DNA from: an uncultured Pseudoalteromonas sp.
GTDB taxonomy: Bacteria; Pseudomonadota; Gammaproteobacteria; Enterobacterales; Alteromonadaceae
Length of the DNA: 64,000 nucleotides
NCBI GenBank assembly: GCA_947493455.1
Contig: CANLRB010000016.1
Span: forward strand, 42,377-106,376
Direction: 5' to 3'
Shown piece after piece: positions 33,490-43,929 of this stretch. Positions within the stretch are counted from its first letter, which is position 1; each line of letters begins with the position of its first letter. The notes under the pieces were generated by a model that ran no database searches, was not told where the DNA came from, and worked only from the letters and a program-made list of their open reading frames with translations. The position numbers and the translations under genes were made by a program.

Positions 33490-33876
33490 ATGAATATAAA
33501 AGTTTTGAACGCGGGCACACCATCTAGTGCACCTTTTAAATTAGGCGATATTTCGGCTAATAAACAAGATTTTCACTCTGGTTTGTCGAGGGACTTAGTA
33601 TCGATTTCGGTTACGGCAATGCAAAAGAGTAGTCAGAGCACTGAAAGTAACCCTTCTGTACCGGACCATGAAGATTTGCAGCAAAAAGGCAAAGCACTGG
33701 CAACATATAACATGGTGCAAGGCTTAGGCGATGAGCGTTTATCACCAATGGAACTGCATGCAATGAAAAATAATCAACAAGTGCGACAAGCGTACGTTGG
33801 TAAACAGGCTCTTGAACATCAAATTGCGATGTTTGAGGCCGCGGTCGAGTCATATTCGTCTAATAATGATAGCTAA
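33490..33876 (+). CDS. Hypothetical protein, 128 residues
   Basis: I recognise no family. It is soluble, with no membrane segment, and polar: a Ser-rich first half, and an ending with a helical segment (NNQQVRQAYVGKQALEHQIAMFEAAVESY). The ATG at 33490 is preferred over an in-frame TTG at 33475. A GGAC-like binding site is weak. It is flanked by the nitroreductase (divergent) and ahpC; 195 bases separate its stop from ahpC. Confidence 0.6.
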   Translation: MNIKVLNAGTPSSAPFKLGDISANKQDFHSGLSRDLVSISVTAMQKSSQSTESNPSVPDHEDLQQKGKALATYNMVQGLGDERLSPMELHAMKNNQQVRQAYVGKQALEHQIAMFEAAVESYSSNNDS

Positions 33877-34072
33877 TTCTGCATGTTAAAAAGTAGGTTG
33901 TTGTATTTAAATTAAATTTTCCATGCCAATCTTTGTTCCGAAAAAACGATTGCAGTAATTAAATTAATCTATTTTATCTTTTCTAAAGTTTTTTCTAATC
34001 TATATACCAAGCCAAATGGAAATAACTAATTAATTTTTTCCAATGACTAATTTAACTATAGAGAGAAAAGAT

Positions 34073-34642
34073 ATGACGACTTCTTTGATTAATACAAAAA
34101 TTCAACCTTTTAATGCAACTGCTTATCACAATGGCGATTTTGTTGACGTTTCAGAGCAAAATTTATTGGGTAAATGGGCTGTTGTGTTTTTCTACCCTGC
34201 AGATTTCACTTTTGTATGTCCAACTGAATTGGGTGATTTAGCAGATCATTACAGCCAGTTGCAAGAAATGGGCGTTGAAGTTTACTCAGTATCCACTGAT
34301 ACCCACTTTACCCACAAAGCATGGCATGACACGTCAGACACAATCAAAAAAATTCAATTCCCAATGATTGGTGACCCAACAGGGCGTATCACACGCAATT
34401 TTGGTGTAATGATTGAAGAAGATGGCCTCGCACTACGCGGTACGTTTGTGATTAACCCTGAAGGTGAAATTAAAGTAGTTGAAACGCATGATTTAGGTAT
34501 TGGTCGCGATGCAGGTGAGTTAGTGCGTAAGATTCAAGCTGCACAATATGTTGCGACACATGATGGTGAAGTATGCCCTGCTAAGTGGCAGCCGGGCGAT
34601 GAAACATTAGCGCCTTCATTAGACTTAGTTGGCAAGATTTAA
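34073..34642 (+). CDS. ahpC: Alkyl hydroperoxide reductase subunit C (peroxiredoxin)
   Basis: A 189-residue typical 2-Cys peroxiredoxin that reduces H2O2, organic peroxides and peroxynitrite. The peroxidatic Cys49 is in FTFVCPTE and the resolving Cys168 is in GEVCPAKW. These match E. coli AhpC Cys46 and Cys165 with a three-residue offset. The ATG at 34073 follows a GAGAG site and gives the normal N-terminus ([13 protein letters not shown]); a start at 34043 would add ten residues. TAATCTAT occurs twice (33965, 33996) just upstream; I do not see a clear OxyR site. ahpF follows after 76 bases. Confidence 0.96.
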   Translation: MTTSLINTKIQPFNATAYHNGDFVDVSEQNLLGKWAVVFFYPADFTFVCPTELGDLADHYSQLQEMGVEVYSVSTDTHFTHKAWHDTSDTIKKIQFPMIGDPTGRITRNFGVMIEEDGLALRGTFVINPEGEIKVVETHDLGIGRDAGELVRKIQAAQYVATHDGEVCPAKWQPGDETLAPSLDLVGKI

Positions 34643-34718
34643 TCTGCTATTGCGTTTGCCTGCCTGAATTGGCAGGCAACTTCTTCATTTCAGTTATGTC
34701 ATTTAAGGAATGATCATC

Positions 34719-36293
34719 ATGAACAGTATTTTAGATAATAATATTAAAGCACAGTTACAGAGCCACTTTAGCGGTATTAAAGAACCTGTCGAGCTGGTCA
34801 TTGCCTTAGATGACAGCGATAAATCAAAAGAGTTAAAAGCCCTTGCCCATGACTTGCTCGGTTTGAGTGAGTATTTTTTAGTACGCGAAGACGAGGCTAT
34901 AAAGCGCAAACCGTTACTTTCAATTCGTTCACCGCAACGTGGCACCGAAATCAACTTTGCAGGTGTGCCAATGGGGCATGAGTTCACAAGCTTAGTGTTG
35001 GCTTTACTTCATACTGGTGGCGTTGCAAGTAAGATTGACGAGCTTGAACAGACGCAAATCGCTCAGTTGCAGCAAGACTTGAATTTTGAAATTTATATTT
35101 CTCTCAGCTGCCAAACCTGCCCTGGTGTTGTGCAAGCGTTAAATACAATAGCAGCGCTAAACCACCGAATAAAAGTGACGATGATTGACGGTGCATTATT
35201 CCAAGACGAAGTGAGTGAGCGAAATATTCTAGCGGTACCGAGTGTTTATTTGAACGGGCAGCTATTTAGCCAAGGTGCACTAGCATTGACGGATATAATA
35301 AACAAATTGGATTCAGGTGCAGCTGAGCAGCAAGCTGCACTGCTATCAGCGAAAGATGAGTTTGATGTATTGGTTGTTGGTGGGGGGCCTGCCGGTGCAT
35401 CGGCTGCTGTATACGCCGCTCGTAAAGGGCTAAAAACAGGTATCGTGGCAGAACGCTTTGGCGGTCAAGTAGCAGATACGGTTGGTATTGAAAACTTTAT
35501 CTCGGTGCAAAAAACTGAGGGGCCAAAACTGGTTGCACAACTGGAAGAACACGTTAAAGAATACGATGTAGATATTATTACACAGCAAAAAGCGGCGAAT
35601 ATTCGCACTGAACATGGACTTGAAATTGATTTAGAAAGTGGTGCGACGCTTAAAAGTAAAAGTGTGATTCTAGCCACAGGCGCGCGCTGGCGAGAGATGA
35701 ATGTTCCGGGTGAACAAACTTATCGTGGCAATGGGGTCGCATACTGCCCACACTGCGATGGACCTTTATTTAAAGGTAAAAAAGTGGCGGTCATTGGTGG
35801 CGGTAATTCAGGTATTGAGGCTGCGATTGATTTAGCTAATATTGTTGAGCACGTTACTGTACTCGAGTTTGCAGACTCGCTGCGCGCTGATCAAGTACTG
35901 ATAAATAAAGCCAATAGCCTTGCAAATATTTCGATTATAAAAAATGCGCAGACGACTGAAGTCATCGGTGATGGTAACAAAGTCACAGGTTTGACTTATA
36001 GTGACCGAGTTACAGGTGACAGTCACCAGCTTGCGCTTGCCGGCATTTTTGTACAAATTGGTTTAGTACCTAACACTGAGTTTTTAGATGGCGTTGTTAG
36101 CCTCAATCGTTTTGGGGAAATTGAAATCGATCAAAAAGGTGCCACGTCTGTGCCAGGCATATACGCCGCAGGCGATGCTACAACAACACCGTATAAACAA
36201 ATTGTGATTGCCATGGGTAGTGGCGCAAGTGCTAGCTTGGGAGCGTTTGATTATTTAATTCGAGCAAGTGCAACAGAGGTACAGGCCGCCTGA
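34719..36293 (+). CDS. ahpF: Alkyl hydroperoxide reductase subunit F
   Basis: A 524-residue NADH-dependent flavoprotein disulfide reductase that recycles AhpC. The N-terminal thioredoxin-like tandem carries CQTC near residue 130. The FAD domain opens with [19 protein letters not shown] near residue 215. The active disulfide is CPHCDGP near residue 345, then [15 protein letters not shown] (NADH site) and [11 protein letters not shown]. The ATG at 34719 begins [13 protein letters not shown] as in the family; an in-frame ATG at 34710 overlaps the AAGGA binding site, so it is less likely. In an operon with ahpC; terminated at 36358. Confidence 0.96.
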   Translation: MNSILDNNIKAQLQSHFSGIKEPVELVIALDDSDKSKELKALAHDLLGLSEYFLVREDEAIKRKPLLSIRSPQRGTEINFAGVPMGHEFTSLVLALLHTGGVASKIDELEQTQIAQLQQDLNFEIYISLSCQTCPGVVQALNTIAALNHRIKVTMIDGALFQDEVSERNILAVPSVYLNGQLFSQGALALTDIINKLDSGAAEQQAALLSAKDEFDVLVVGGGPAGASAAVYAARKGLKTGIVAERFGGQVADTVGIENFISVQKTEGPKLVAQLEEHVKEYDVDIITQQKAANIRTEHGLEIDLESGATLKSKSVILATGARWREMNVPGEQTYRGNGVAYCPHCDGPLFKGKKVAVIGGGNSGIEAAIDLANIVEHVTVLEFADSLRADQVLINKANSLANISIIKNAQTTEVIGDGNKVTGLTYSDRVTGDSHQLALAGIFVQIGLVPNTEFLDGVVSLNRFGEIEIDQKGATSVPGIYAAGDATTTPYKQIVIAMGSGASASLGAFDYLIRASATEVQAA

Positions 36294-36357
36294 TGAGATA
36301 ACTCTCACCTCGGATACTTTTTCTATATTCACATAATACGCCCAAATATTATGTGGC

Positions 36358-36388
36358 AAGCCGCAACTTTGACGTTGCGGCTTTTTTG
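36358..36388 (+). terminator. Intrinsic terminator of ahpCF
   Basis: AAGCCGCAAC/GTTGCGGCTT, a 10-bp stem with a 6-base loop, then a run of T. Confidence 0.92.
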
Positions 36389-36538
36389 TAAATTTTAGGT
36401 TAACCACTTATCACCGATATTTGCCATTTATCATTTTTAAGCCAATTAGGCTTGTTTTCACGGTCACACTCCAAACGCTTAAAAAGCACATAATCGAGTG
36501 CAGTAGCTTAATTTAAAATAAAAAAGCGGGGAACGACC

Positions 36539-37414
36539 ATGCTATCAATATCAGGCTTATCAAAAACTTACGATAACGGCGTTAAGGCGCTGAATAATGT
36601 TAATTTAGAAATACCGAAAGGAATGTTCGGTTTGCTAGGACCGAACGGAGCAGGCAAGTCTTCATTAATGCGAACCATTGCCACATTACAAGATGCGGAC
36701 ACAGGTAGCATAAACTTTGATGGTATTGATGTATTTTCAGACCCACAGCAACTGCGTCAGCGTCTTGGCTATCTACCGCAAGACTTTGGCGTTTACCCGC
36801 GTATTAGCGCATATGATTTACTTGATCATATGGCGATTTTAAAAGGGTTAGACAAACCGAAAGAGCGCAAAGAAGCGGTTGAAGGGTTATTGGCACATAC
36901 CAATTTGTTCCAACATCGCAAAAAAGCAGTGAGTGGTTTTTCTGGCGGTATGCGTCAGCGTTTTGGTATCGCTCAAGCACTACTCGGCGATCCAGATTTA
37001 ATTATTGTTGACGAGCCAACAGCTGGCCTCGATCCAGAAGAGCGCAATCGTTTTCATAACTTGTTAGTGAGTTTAGGTGAAGAAAAGGCGATTATCTTAT
37101 CAACTCATATCGTAGAAGATGTTTCTGAGTTATGCCCTAATATGGCAGTGCTTGCGTCGGGTCAAATATTACTCGAAGGCAACCCGATTGCATTAACTGA
37201 TAAACTCAATGGACAAATTTGGCGCAAATCGGTTTCTCTATCCGAATCACAAGAGATAGAGCAAAGCATGCCGTTAATCTCAAAACGTTTATTTGCAGGC
37301 CAAACCATCGTACATGTGATGGCCGATAATCAGCCGGAAGGCTTTGAAGCGGCTCCGGCCAATTTAGAAGATGTTTATTTCTCGACACTTCATCAACACC
37401 GCAGCGCGGCATAA
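36539..37414 (+). CDS. ABC transporter ATPase
   Basis: A 291-residue ATP-binding subunit of the ABC-2 (CcmA/COG1131) type. Walker A is GPNGAGKSS near residue 34, the signature motif is SGFSGGMRQR near residue 135, Walker B is LIIVDEPTAGLDPEER, and the switch His is in STHIVEDV. A roughly 70-residue C-terminal extension follows. It drives the permease encoded nine bases downstream, with which it must form a pair. Substrate unknown. Confidence 0.92.
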   Translation: MLSISGLSKTYDNGVKALNNVNLEIPKGMFGLLGPNGAGKSSLMRTIATLQDADTGSINFDGIDVFSDPQQLRQRLGYLPQDFGVYPRISAYDLLDHMAILKGLDKPKERKEAVEGLLAHTNLFQHRKKAVSGFSGGMRQRFGIAQALLGDPDLIIVDEPTAGLDPEERNRFHNLLVSLGEEKAIILSTHIVEDVSELCPNMAVLASGQILLEGNPIALTDKLNGQIWRKSVSLSESQEIEQSMPLISKRLFAGQTIVHVMADNQPEGFEAAPANLEDVYFSTLHQHRSAA

Positions 37415-37423
37415 GGAGGCGGT

Positions 37424-40400
37424 ATGTTTTTAAAAATGCTTGCCTTTGAATGGCGATACTTTACAAAACAGCCGTCATTTTTTGTGACTAGCTGTATTTT
37501 TTTCCTACTCACATTTTTTGCAACTGTATCTGAAAATGTGCAAATTGGTGGTGGCGGTAATGTTGTTTACAACGGCCCATTTTCAATTGCCCAAACATTA
37601 CTGATCATGAGTATTTTCGCCATGTTTTTGGTGGTGAACTTTGTTGCAAGCACCGCGACTCGCAATGACAGTAGCAAGATGTCTGAAATCCTTTACAGCA
37701 AACCGATTAACCCTGTGAGTTATCAGCTTGGTCGCTTTTTTGGTTCGTTTGCGGTTGTTGTAACTGTATTTGCATTTGTTCCACTTGGTATCTTTTTGGG
37801 TACCGTGATTGGCTCAGTGGCTGGATGGGTTGATGTTGAGCGCTTAGGACCGACAAATTTTAGCCATTACTTTACTGCTTTCTTCTACTTGTCGATCCCG
37901 ACGCTATTTGTATTAGCCAGTATTTTTTATTCAATTGCGATTCGTTTCCGTTCCATGATGGCCGTCTATCTGTGCGCGGTAGGTCTTTTTATTGCTTACA
38001 ATGTGACTGGGCAATTTTTAGATGAGCCTGAGTATCGTACGATTGCAGCATTAGCCGACCCGTTTGCATTTAATACTTTTGCAGAGCTAACCCGTTACTG
38101 GACAATGTATGAGAAAAATAACTCAGCGATTGAAATGACCGGTGTGTTACTGCAAAACCGTTTAATTTGGGTCGTCGCAGCGATTGTTATTATGGTGCTA
38201 TTTGGTGGCTTTAGAAAGGGTTTATCGCTAACACAAGAAAAAGCGAAAAAAGCTCAAAAAGCGGTTAACACAGATGACGGAAAAGCGGCGCTTAGTTTTA
38301 ATATTAAAGCGAAAGGCAGTAAGCTGATCAACACCGCCGCACATCTTAAGCTGCGGACGTTATTTGAAATTAAACAAGTTATCTTTAGCGCACCATTCTT
38401 AGTATTGGGTGTATTGACTATTTTTATGCTTGTTGCGCCACTACTCGACCCACAAGGTATGTTTGGTACGCCGGACTGGCCGCTCACCCAAACTATGGTG
38501 CAATTGATTACTAATTCAAGTGGTTTATTAATGTTGGTTATTCTCGCTTACTATAGTGCAGAGGTGGTATGGCGCGAACGTAATTCGGGCATGGGCGACA
38601 TTATTGACTCTATGCCGGTTAATAACATTACTTTCTGGCTCTCTAAGGTGATTGCAATCAGCTTGGTGTTTGTATTGCTGTACGTATTTGGTATGACAGT
38701 GACAATTATTAACCAAATGTTGAGTGGCTATACACACTTTGAGTTATCTCAGTATGTGTTCCGCCTCGGGTATATTAATTTAGTACCTTTGATTATGACG
38801 GTTGTCATGGCGTTCTTCTTACAGGTTGTTAGCCCTAATAAATACGTCGGTATGCTATTGTTTATGTTGTTTATTATTGGTTCAATCGTGCTAAGTAACT
38901 TTGGTTTTAGTCATCCTATGTGGCAGTTTGGTGAAGCTCCAAATATCCCGTATTCAGATATTAATGGTTATGGCCACTTCTTAACAGCACACAACTGGTT
39001 TATGGCGTATTGGTTAGGTGCAACTCTGGTGCTTGGTGCTTTGAGTTATGCATTATGGCATCGTGGTCCGCAGCAGTCTTTAAAAGCGCGTATCGCAACG
39101 GTACCTTATTATTTAGGTTTACCTGGTAAAGTTACAGTGGCATTTGGCTTACTGTTATTTACGACGACGGGCTTCCATATTTATAACAATACGCGTATTC
39201 AACATGAATATTTAGAGCAAGATGATCGTGAGTTGCTGCAAGCTAATTATGAAAAGAAATATATGGCTTTTAAAGAGGATTATATTCCGACCATAACAGC
39301 TGTTAATACGGACATTGAAATCTATCCATATCAACGCCGCATTGAAGCTTCAGCTCAGATTGAGTTTGAAAATACGTCAAATCAACCGATTAGCAAGTTC
39401 TTAGTTAATATTCCACAACACAGCCCGAGCTGGCAAGTTGAGTTAGACGGTGGCAAGGTCACTGAAATGGATGAGTTGTTCCGCAGTGCATGGTTTGAGT
39501 TTGATAAACCTTTGCTACCAGGTGAAAAGCGCCGCGGCAAAATTGAGGTGGTACGTGAACACACCGGGTTTAGAGCGGGCAATGAAGACTTTACTTTAGT
39601 TGAAAACGGCACCTTTATTGACAACTACACGCTATTCCCAAGTTTTGGTTACAATCAAACATTGCAACTGACTGATCGTCATAAACGCCGTAAATATGGT
39701 TTGGAGCCATTGCAGCGCGCTAACAAGCTTGAAGAGGAAGAATATTACAATGAAAGCTTCTTTGGTCGTGGTGTTGGGTTTATTGACTTTGAAGCAAAAG
39801 TAACAACAGCAGAAGATCAATTTGCTATTGCGCCGGGTTATTTACAGAGTGAAACCGTTGAAAATGGCCGTCGCACTTTCCATTATAAAATGGATGCGCC
39901 TATGGTTAACTTCTTCTCTATTATGTCGGCACGACTTGAAGCGAAGAAGGAGCGTTATAACGGTATTGATATCGAAGTTTACTATCATACATCACACGGT
40001 ATGAATGTTGATCGTATGATTGAGTCGGTGAAAGATTCGATTGATTACTTCACAGCAGAATTTGGCCCGTATCAGCACAAGCAAATGCGTATTATCGAAT
40101 TCCCAGGGTATCGTTCATTCGCACAAAGTTTTGCAAATACAGTGCCTTATTCTGAACAAATCGGCTTTATTACTGACTTACGTAATCCAGAAGATATCGA
40201 CCCTGTTTACTATGTAACGGCACATGAAGTTGCACACCAGTGGTGGGGACATCAAGTAGGTGCTGCGAATGTACAAGGTAGCGCGATTATCTCTGAAGCA
40301 CTTTCGCAGTACAGCGCCTTAATGGTTATGGAAAAGAAATATGGCCCTGAAAAAATCCGTAAATTCTTAAAGTATGAACTAGATCGTTACTTACGTGGTC

Positions 40401-41008
40401 GCACAACTGAATTCTTAGAAGAAATGCCATTCATGCGTAGTGAAAATCAGCAATATATTCACTATCGTAAAGGCTCAGTAGTGATGATGTCGTTAAAAGA
40501 CATGCTAGGCGAGCAGCGTTTAAATAAAGCGTTGGCTGATTTCTTGGCAGAATTTAAATATCAAAGTACACCGTATCCGACAACGTTAGACTTGATGGCT
40601 TATATTCAACAAGACGCTAATGATATCGAAAAAGAATTTGTCAGTAATTTGTTTGAACATATCTCGTTATACGATTTAAAAACAACAGAGGTTAAAATTG
40701 CTGAACAGCAAGATGAACAAGGTTTCTATACGGTAACAATGACCGTAGAAGCAAAACTTAATCGTGCTGATCGCAAAGGCAAAGAGACAGAAGTTGAATT
40801 TGCAGGACTTATCGATATCGGTTTATTTAGCCAAGACCCTGAAGATCTTTCAGCTGAGGATTTTGTTCTTTATTTGCAAAAACACGAGATTAAATCAGGT
40901 AGTAATGTGATTGAACTGAAGGTGAAAGAGTTGCCTAAGTTTGCAGGGGTTGACCCGTTCATTCGTTTAATTGACCGCGATAGCGCAGATAACATTAAGA
41001 AGTTATAA
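37424..41008 (+). CDS. ABC-2 permease fused to an M1-family (gluzincin) aminopeptidase-like domain
   Basis: A 1194-residue fusion. The first about 560 residues form about twelve membrane segments in two ABC-2-type permease units (FEWRYFTKQPSFFV at the start, ERNSGMGDIIDSMPV between). After a further span (about residues 565-590) a long extracytoplasmic region of about 600 residues resembles M1 peptidases: HEVAHQWWGH at residues 934-943 is the zinc-binding HExxH, with the third ligand probably Glu in ISEALSQY about 19 residues on. The exopeptidase GxMEN motif is not seen at the expected place (SFAQSFANTVPYSEQIGF instead). Possible role: secreting or processing peptides. Its strong AAGGAGG site couples it to the ATPase gene. 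Confidence 0.88.
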   Translation: MFLKMLAFEWRYFTKQPSFFVTSCIFFLLTFFATVSENVQIGGGGNVVYNGPFSIAQTLLIMSIFAMFLVVNFVASTATRNDSSKMSEILYSKPINPVSYQLGRFFGSFAVVVTVFAFVPLGIFLGTVIGSVAGWVDVERLGPTNFSHYFTAFFYLSIPTLFVLASIFYSIAIRFRSMMAVYLCAVGLFIAYNVTGQFLDEPEYRTIAALADPFAFNTFAELTRYWTMYEKNNSAIEMTGVLLQNRLIWVVAAIVIMVLFGGFRKGLSLTQEKAKKAQKAVNTDDGKAALSFNIKAKGSKLINTAAHLKLRTLFEIKQVIFSAPFLVLGVLTIFMLVAPLLDPQGMFGTPDWPLTQTMVQLITNSSGLLMLVILAYYSAEVVWRERNSGMGDIIDSMPVNNITFWLSKVIAISLVFVLLYVFGMTVTIINQMLSGYTHFELSQYVFRLGYINLVPLIMTVVMAFFLQVVSPNKYVGMLLFMLFIIGSIVLSNFGFSHPMWQFGEAPNIPYSDINGYGHFLTAHNWFMAYWLGATLVLGALSYALWHRGPQQSLKARIATVPYYLGLPGKVTVAFGLLLFTTTGFHIYNNTRIQHEYLEQDDRELLQANYEKKYMAFKEDYIPTITAVNTDIEIYPYQRRIEASAQIEFENTSNQPISKFLVNIPQHSPSWQVELDGGKVTEMDELFRSAWFEFDKPLLPGEKRRGKIEVVREHTGFRAGNEDFTLVENGTFIDNYTLFPSFGYNQTLQLTDRHKRRKYGLEPLQRANKLEEEEYYNESFFGRGVGFIDFEAKVTTAEDQFAIAPGYLQSETVENGRRTFHYKMDAPMVNFFSIMSARLEAKKERYNGIDIEVYYHTSHGMNVDRMIESVKDSIDYFTAEFGPYQHKQMRIIEFPGYRSFAQSFANTVPYSEQIGFITDLRNPEDIDPVYYVTAHEVAHQWWGHQVGAANVQGSAIISEALSQYSALMVMEKKYGPEKIRKFLKYELDRYLRGRTTEFLEEMPFMRSENQQYIHYRKGSVVMMSLKDMLGEQRLNKALADFLAEFKYQSTPYPTTLDLMAYIQQDANDIEKEFVSNLFEHISLYDLKTTEVKIAEQQDEQGFYTVTMTVEAKLNRADRKGKETEVEFAGLIDIGLFSQDPEDLSAEDFVLYLQKHEIKSGSNVIELKVKELPKFAGVDPFIRLIDRDSADNIKKL

Positions 41009-41035
41009 TTTGTGATGCCATTATGATAATGGGGC

Positions 41036-41062
41036 AAGCCGCTGGTTTTCAGCGGCTTTTTT
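41036..41062 (+). terminator. Intrinsic terminator of the ABC-M1 operon
   Basis: AAGCCGCTG/CAGCGGCTT, a 9-bp stem with a 5-base loop, followed by T-rich sequence. Confidence 0.9.
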
Positions 41063-41151
41063 CGTTTTTATTCTGCGTATTCGACAAATAAATTTGGTTT
41101 TTTAGGCTGAAATGTTTTTAATACCACTTCATTTTAACTTTGGAAGAAGCT

Positions 41152-41817
41152 ATGTTTCGCTATCACTGGAGTAACGGGCAAACCGTCTCACTAGCGCCGG
41201 GTAAAGTAGTCTGTATTGGTCGCAATTATGTAGAGCATGTCAACGAATTGAATAATGAAGTGCCGCAAGAGCCGCTTTTATTTATAAAACCGGCGACGTC
41301 ACTTTGTGATGCGAGTCAGACAATGACATTACACCAAGAGCTTGGCGACCATCACTTTGAAGCAGAATTAGCATTATTGATCGGTCAGCCGTTAAGTCGT
41401 GACAATATCGATGACTATCAAGCGTGTATTGTAGGGCTTGGCGTGGCGCTTGATTTAACCTTACGTGATAAGCAAAGTGAATTAAAAGCCAAAGGTTTGC
41501 CTTGGGAAAAAGCAAAAGCATTTGATAACAGCTGCCCTGTTTCATCGCTTGTGCCATACACAGAACAAAATTTGGCTAACCTTGAGTTTACGTTTGTACG
41601 TAACGAGCAGATACAACAGTACGGCAATACAGAATGTATGCTGTTTCCTATTGAAAAGTTGTTGCGTGAAATTACATTATACTTTTCACTGCAGCCGGGA
41701 GATCTCGTATTGACGGGCACTCCGAAAGGGGTTGGTAAATTTAGTCACAATGATAGCTTTGAACTGATGCTATTGGACGACACTTTAGCAAAGGGTAAGG
41801 TTGTTTGTAGCGGTTAG
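41152..41817 (+). CDS. Fumarylacetoacetate hydrolase (FAH) family protein
   Basis: A 221-residue FAH-family enzyme. VCIGRNYVEHVNELNNEVPQEPLLFIKP opens the fold. The metal ligands are carried by the FEAELALLIG strand and the following region (GLGVALDLTLRDKQ); LQPGDLVLTGTPKGVGKF is the standard C-terminal motif. The family splits C-C bonds of beta-diketo acids or decarboxylates oxaloacetate (YcgM-like, FAHD1), so a general hydrolase call is safest. The ATG at 41152 has a GGAAG site; an upstream TTG is less likely. Confidence 0.9.
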   Translation: MFRYHWSNGQTVSLAPGKVVCIGRNYVEHVNELNNEVPQEPLLFIKPATSLCDASQTMTLHQELGDHHFEAELALLIGQPLSRDNIDDYQACIVGLGVALDLTLRDKQSELKAKGLPWEKAKAFDNSCPVSSLVPYTEQNLANLEFTFVRNEQIQQYGNTECMLFPIEKLLREITLYFSLQPGDLVLTGTPKGVGKFSHNDSFELMLLDDTLAKGKVVCSG

Positions 41818-41913
41818 GTGCATTTTCAAAACACTTTCTTACATTATTCAAGATTATTATCCATATAATTAAAAAAAGCATAAATGCAGCAAATTATAGA
41901 AAGTAGGAAAACT

Positions 41914-42243
41914 ATGAAAAAACTATCGGTGCTTTTATTAGCTCTGGTATTAAGTGCTTGCTCGTCAGTCACAATCCAACCAGAACAAATAGCAAAACTT
42001 TCATCTCAGCCGACTTATCACGACAGTCGACACTTTTTTTTATGGGGATTGATTGGTGAAGAACGTGTCAATGTGAAACAAATCTGTGGTGAAAACAAGG
42101 TACTGCAGATGCAGTCTCAGCAAACTCTTGCAGATGGTGCACTTGGTTTGATTACGCTCGGCATTTATTCACCGCACTCGGTGAAAGTATGGTGTGATAG
42201 TCAGGCTGTAACGATACCAATGGAGGTGAAACATGAAGGTTAA
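41914..42243 (+). CDS. Bor-like lipoprotein, first copy
   Basis: A 109-residue lipoprotein (lipobox LSAC, Cys16 or so) of the Bor family. Compared with phage lambda Bor, HFFLWGLIGEERVNVKQICG aligns with HHFFVSGIGQ..VDAAKICGG and LADGALGLITLGIYSPHSVKVWC aligns with the conserved FVNGLLGFITLGIYTP ending. In lambda, Bor aids serum survival; chromosomal members have unknown roles. The ATG at 41914 has an AGGAAA site. The next gene starts inside its last codons. Confidence 0.82.
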   Translation: MKKLSVLLLALVLSACSSVTIQPEQIAKLSSQPTYHDSRHFFLWGLIGEERVNVKQICGENKVLQMQSQQTLADGALGLITLGIYSPHSVKVWCDSQAVTIPMEVKHEG

Positions 42244-42562
42244 GTTTTCTCTTTTTGTTGTTGTCTTATTATTTGTGTCGGGTTGTACACGTATTCATTT
42301 TGATAATGGCACGCCAGCCACAGTAGCAACCAATAGTAGTACCAATGAATCGTGGCATCATAATTTTGCATTATCTTTATATGAGTCTTCTGACCCCGTT
42401 GATCTGCAACAGCGTTGCGCTAATAAAGAGTGGCGTTCGGTAACTACGGAAGTATCATTTGTAAATGGTCTTGCGGGTTCTGTTGTGAACAGTGTTGGTC
42501 CTATTTGGTACCCTAAAACCGTCACTGTGAAATGCGATACGGTGAAACCTCCTCTTAAGTAA
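42233..42562 (+). CDS. Bor-like lipoprotein, second copy
   Basis: A 109-residue lipoprotein with lipobox VSGC. WHHNFALSLYESSDPVDLQQRC and SFVNGLAGSVVNSVGPIWYPKTVTVKC align to the same parts of the Bor fold as the first copy, though more diverged. The start overlaps the previous stop by 11 bases (ATGAAGGTTAA arrangement), so the two are co-translated and may act as a pair. Function unknown. Confidence 0.78.
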   Translation: MKVKFSLFVVVLLFVSGCTRIHFDNGTPATVATNSSTNESWHHNFALSLYESSDPVDLQQRCANKEWRSVTTEVSFVNGLAGSVVNSVGPIWYPKTVTVKCDTVKPPLK

Positions 42563-42663
42563 TTATCTTCTCGCTACGCGGTATTCGCTGCGTAGCTTCT
42601 TCAGTACAATATTCTGTGCTAAGTTATTCATTTATATCCCACATTAAATAATTAAAGAAGCTT

Positions 42664-43842
42664 ATGAATATTGGAACTCCCTTTTCAAAAACTGCGACGC
42701 GTGTTTTATTTTGTGGCGGCGGTGAGCTTGGCAAAGAAGTTGTTATTGAACTTAAACGATTAGGGTGCGAAGTGATTGTTGTTGATCGCTATGAGAATGC
42801 ACCGGCAATGCAAGTAGCCGACCGTGCTCATGTAATTTCTATGCTTGACGGCGAGGCGCTAGCGCAGATTGTTCATCAAGAAAACCCAGATCTTATCGTA
42901 CCTGAAATTGAGGCGATCGCCACCGACACCTTAGTTAAGTTAGAGAGTCAAGGAAAACGCGTCGTACCTACAGCACGTGCGACTCAGTTGACCATGAACC
43001 GCGAGGGTATACGTCGATTGGTCGCTGAGCAGTTAGGGATTAAAACATCACCTTACCGGTTTGTTGACAGTTTTGATGAGTTTGAATGCGCTGTTGCTGA
43101 AATAGGGTTACCGTGTGTTGTGAAACCGATTATGAGTTCATCAGGAAAAGGACAAAGTACCATTAAAGATAAGGATGATATTAAAACTGCATGGCAATAC
43201 GCGCAAGAGGGGGGCCGTACGGGTAAAGGCCGTGTAATTGTAGAAGGTTTTGTCGACTTTGATTACGAAATTACACTACTAACCGTGCGCCATGCTGGTG
43301 GTACAGACTACTGTTTGCCAATTGGGCATATTCAACAAGGTGGTGATTATCAACAAAGCTGGCAACCGCAAGCGATGTCTCCAAGTGCATTGGCACAAAG
43401 TCAAGAAATTGCAAATAAAGTGACGACTGAGTTAGGTGGCTATGGGCTCTTTGGTGTTGAGCTATTTATTAAAGGCGATAAGGTATACTTTAGTGAAGTA
43501 TCACCGCGCCCGCATGATACCGGCATGGTTACACTTATTTCACAGCATTTAAGTGAGTTTGCGTTACATGCGCGTGCTATTTTAGGTTTGCCGATACCTC
43601 ATATTGAGTTTTACGGACCGTCAGCTTCAAGTGTCATATTAGTCTCGGGTGATTCGCAGAACGTTCAGTTTGGCAATTTACACAACGCATTATCGCAACC
43701 AAATACAGATATTCGCTTGTTCGGAAAACCCGAAGTAAAAGGGACCCGACGTATGGGAGTAGCTTTAGCACGTGCAAACACAGTTGAGTCGGCGGTGGAG
43801 CTAGCTAAAGAGAGTGCAGCTGCGGTTAAAATTACTCTTTAA
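42664..43842 (+). CDS. purT: Formate-dependent phosphoribosylglycinamide formyltransferase
   Basis: An ATP-grasp enzyme of purine synthesis that formylates GAR using formate and ATP, an alternative to folate-dependent PurN. The 392 residues match. Motifs are [20 protein letters not shown] at the start, the [21 protein letters not shown] segment, [18 protein letters not shown] (ATP-binding loop), [11 protein letters not shown], and the metal-binding [34 protein letters not shown] precedes the ATG. It is a single gene with a terminator after it. Confidence 0.96.
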   Translation: MNIGTPFSKTATRVLFCGGGELGKEVVIELKRLGCEVIVVDRYENAPAMQVADRAHVISMLDGEALAQIVHQENPDLIVPEIEAIATDTLVKLESQGKRVVPTARATQLTMNREGIRRLVAEQLGIKTSPYRFVDSFDEFECAVAEIGLPCVVKPIMSSSGKGQSTIKDKDDIKTAWQYAQEGGRTGKGRVIVEGFVDFDYEITLLTVRHAGGTDYCLPIGHIQQGGDYQQSWQPQAMSPSALAQSQEIANKVTTELGGYGLFGVELFIKGDKVYFSEVSPRPHDTGMVTLISQHLSEFALHARAILGLPIPHIEFYGPSASSVILVSGDSQNVQFGNLHNALSQPNTDIRLFGKPEVKGTRRMGVALARANTVESAVELAKESAAAVKITL

Positions 43843-43849
43843 TAAAAAT

Positions 43850-43888
43850 AAAACAGTCTAAAATAATGTAAGTTCAGGCTGTTTTATA
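43850..43888 (+). terminator. Intrinsic terminator of purT
   Basis: AAAACAGTCT/AGGCTGTTTT (one G-T pair) at 43850-43859 and 43876-43885 with a 16-base loop and a short T tail. The large loop makes it a weaker call. Confidence 0.6.
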
Positions 43889-43929
43889 CGTATTTGCTAT
43901 AGTAAAACAGTAATGTTATAGGAAGATTT

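Noticed and set aside
33965-34003. OxyR site before ahpC
   Set aside because: Only a TAATCTAT direct repeat 31 bases apart is seen; the four ATAG/CTAT elements at the OxyR spacing are not clear.
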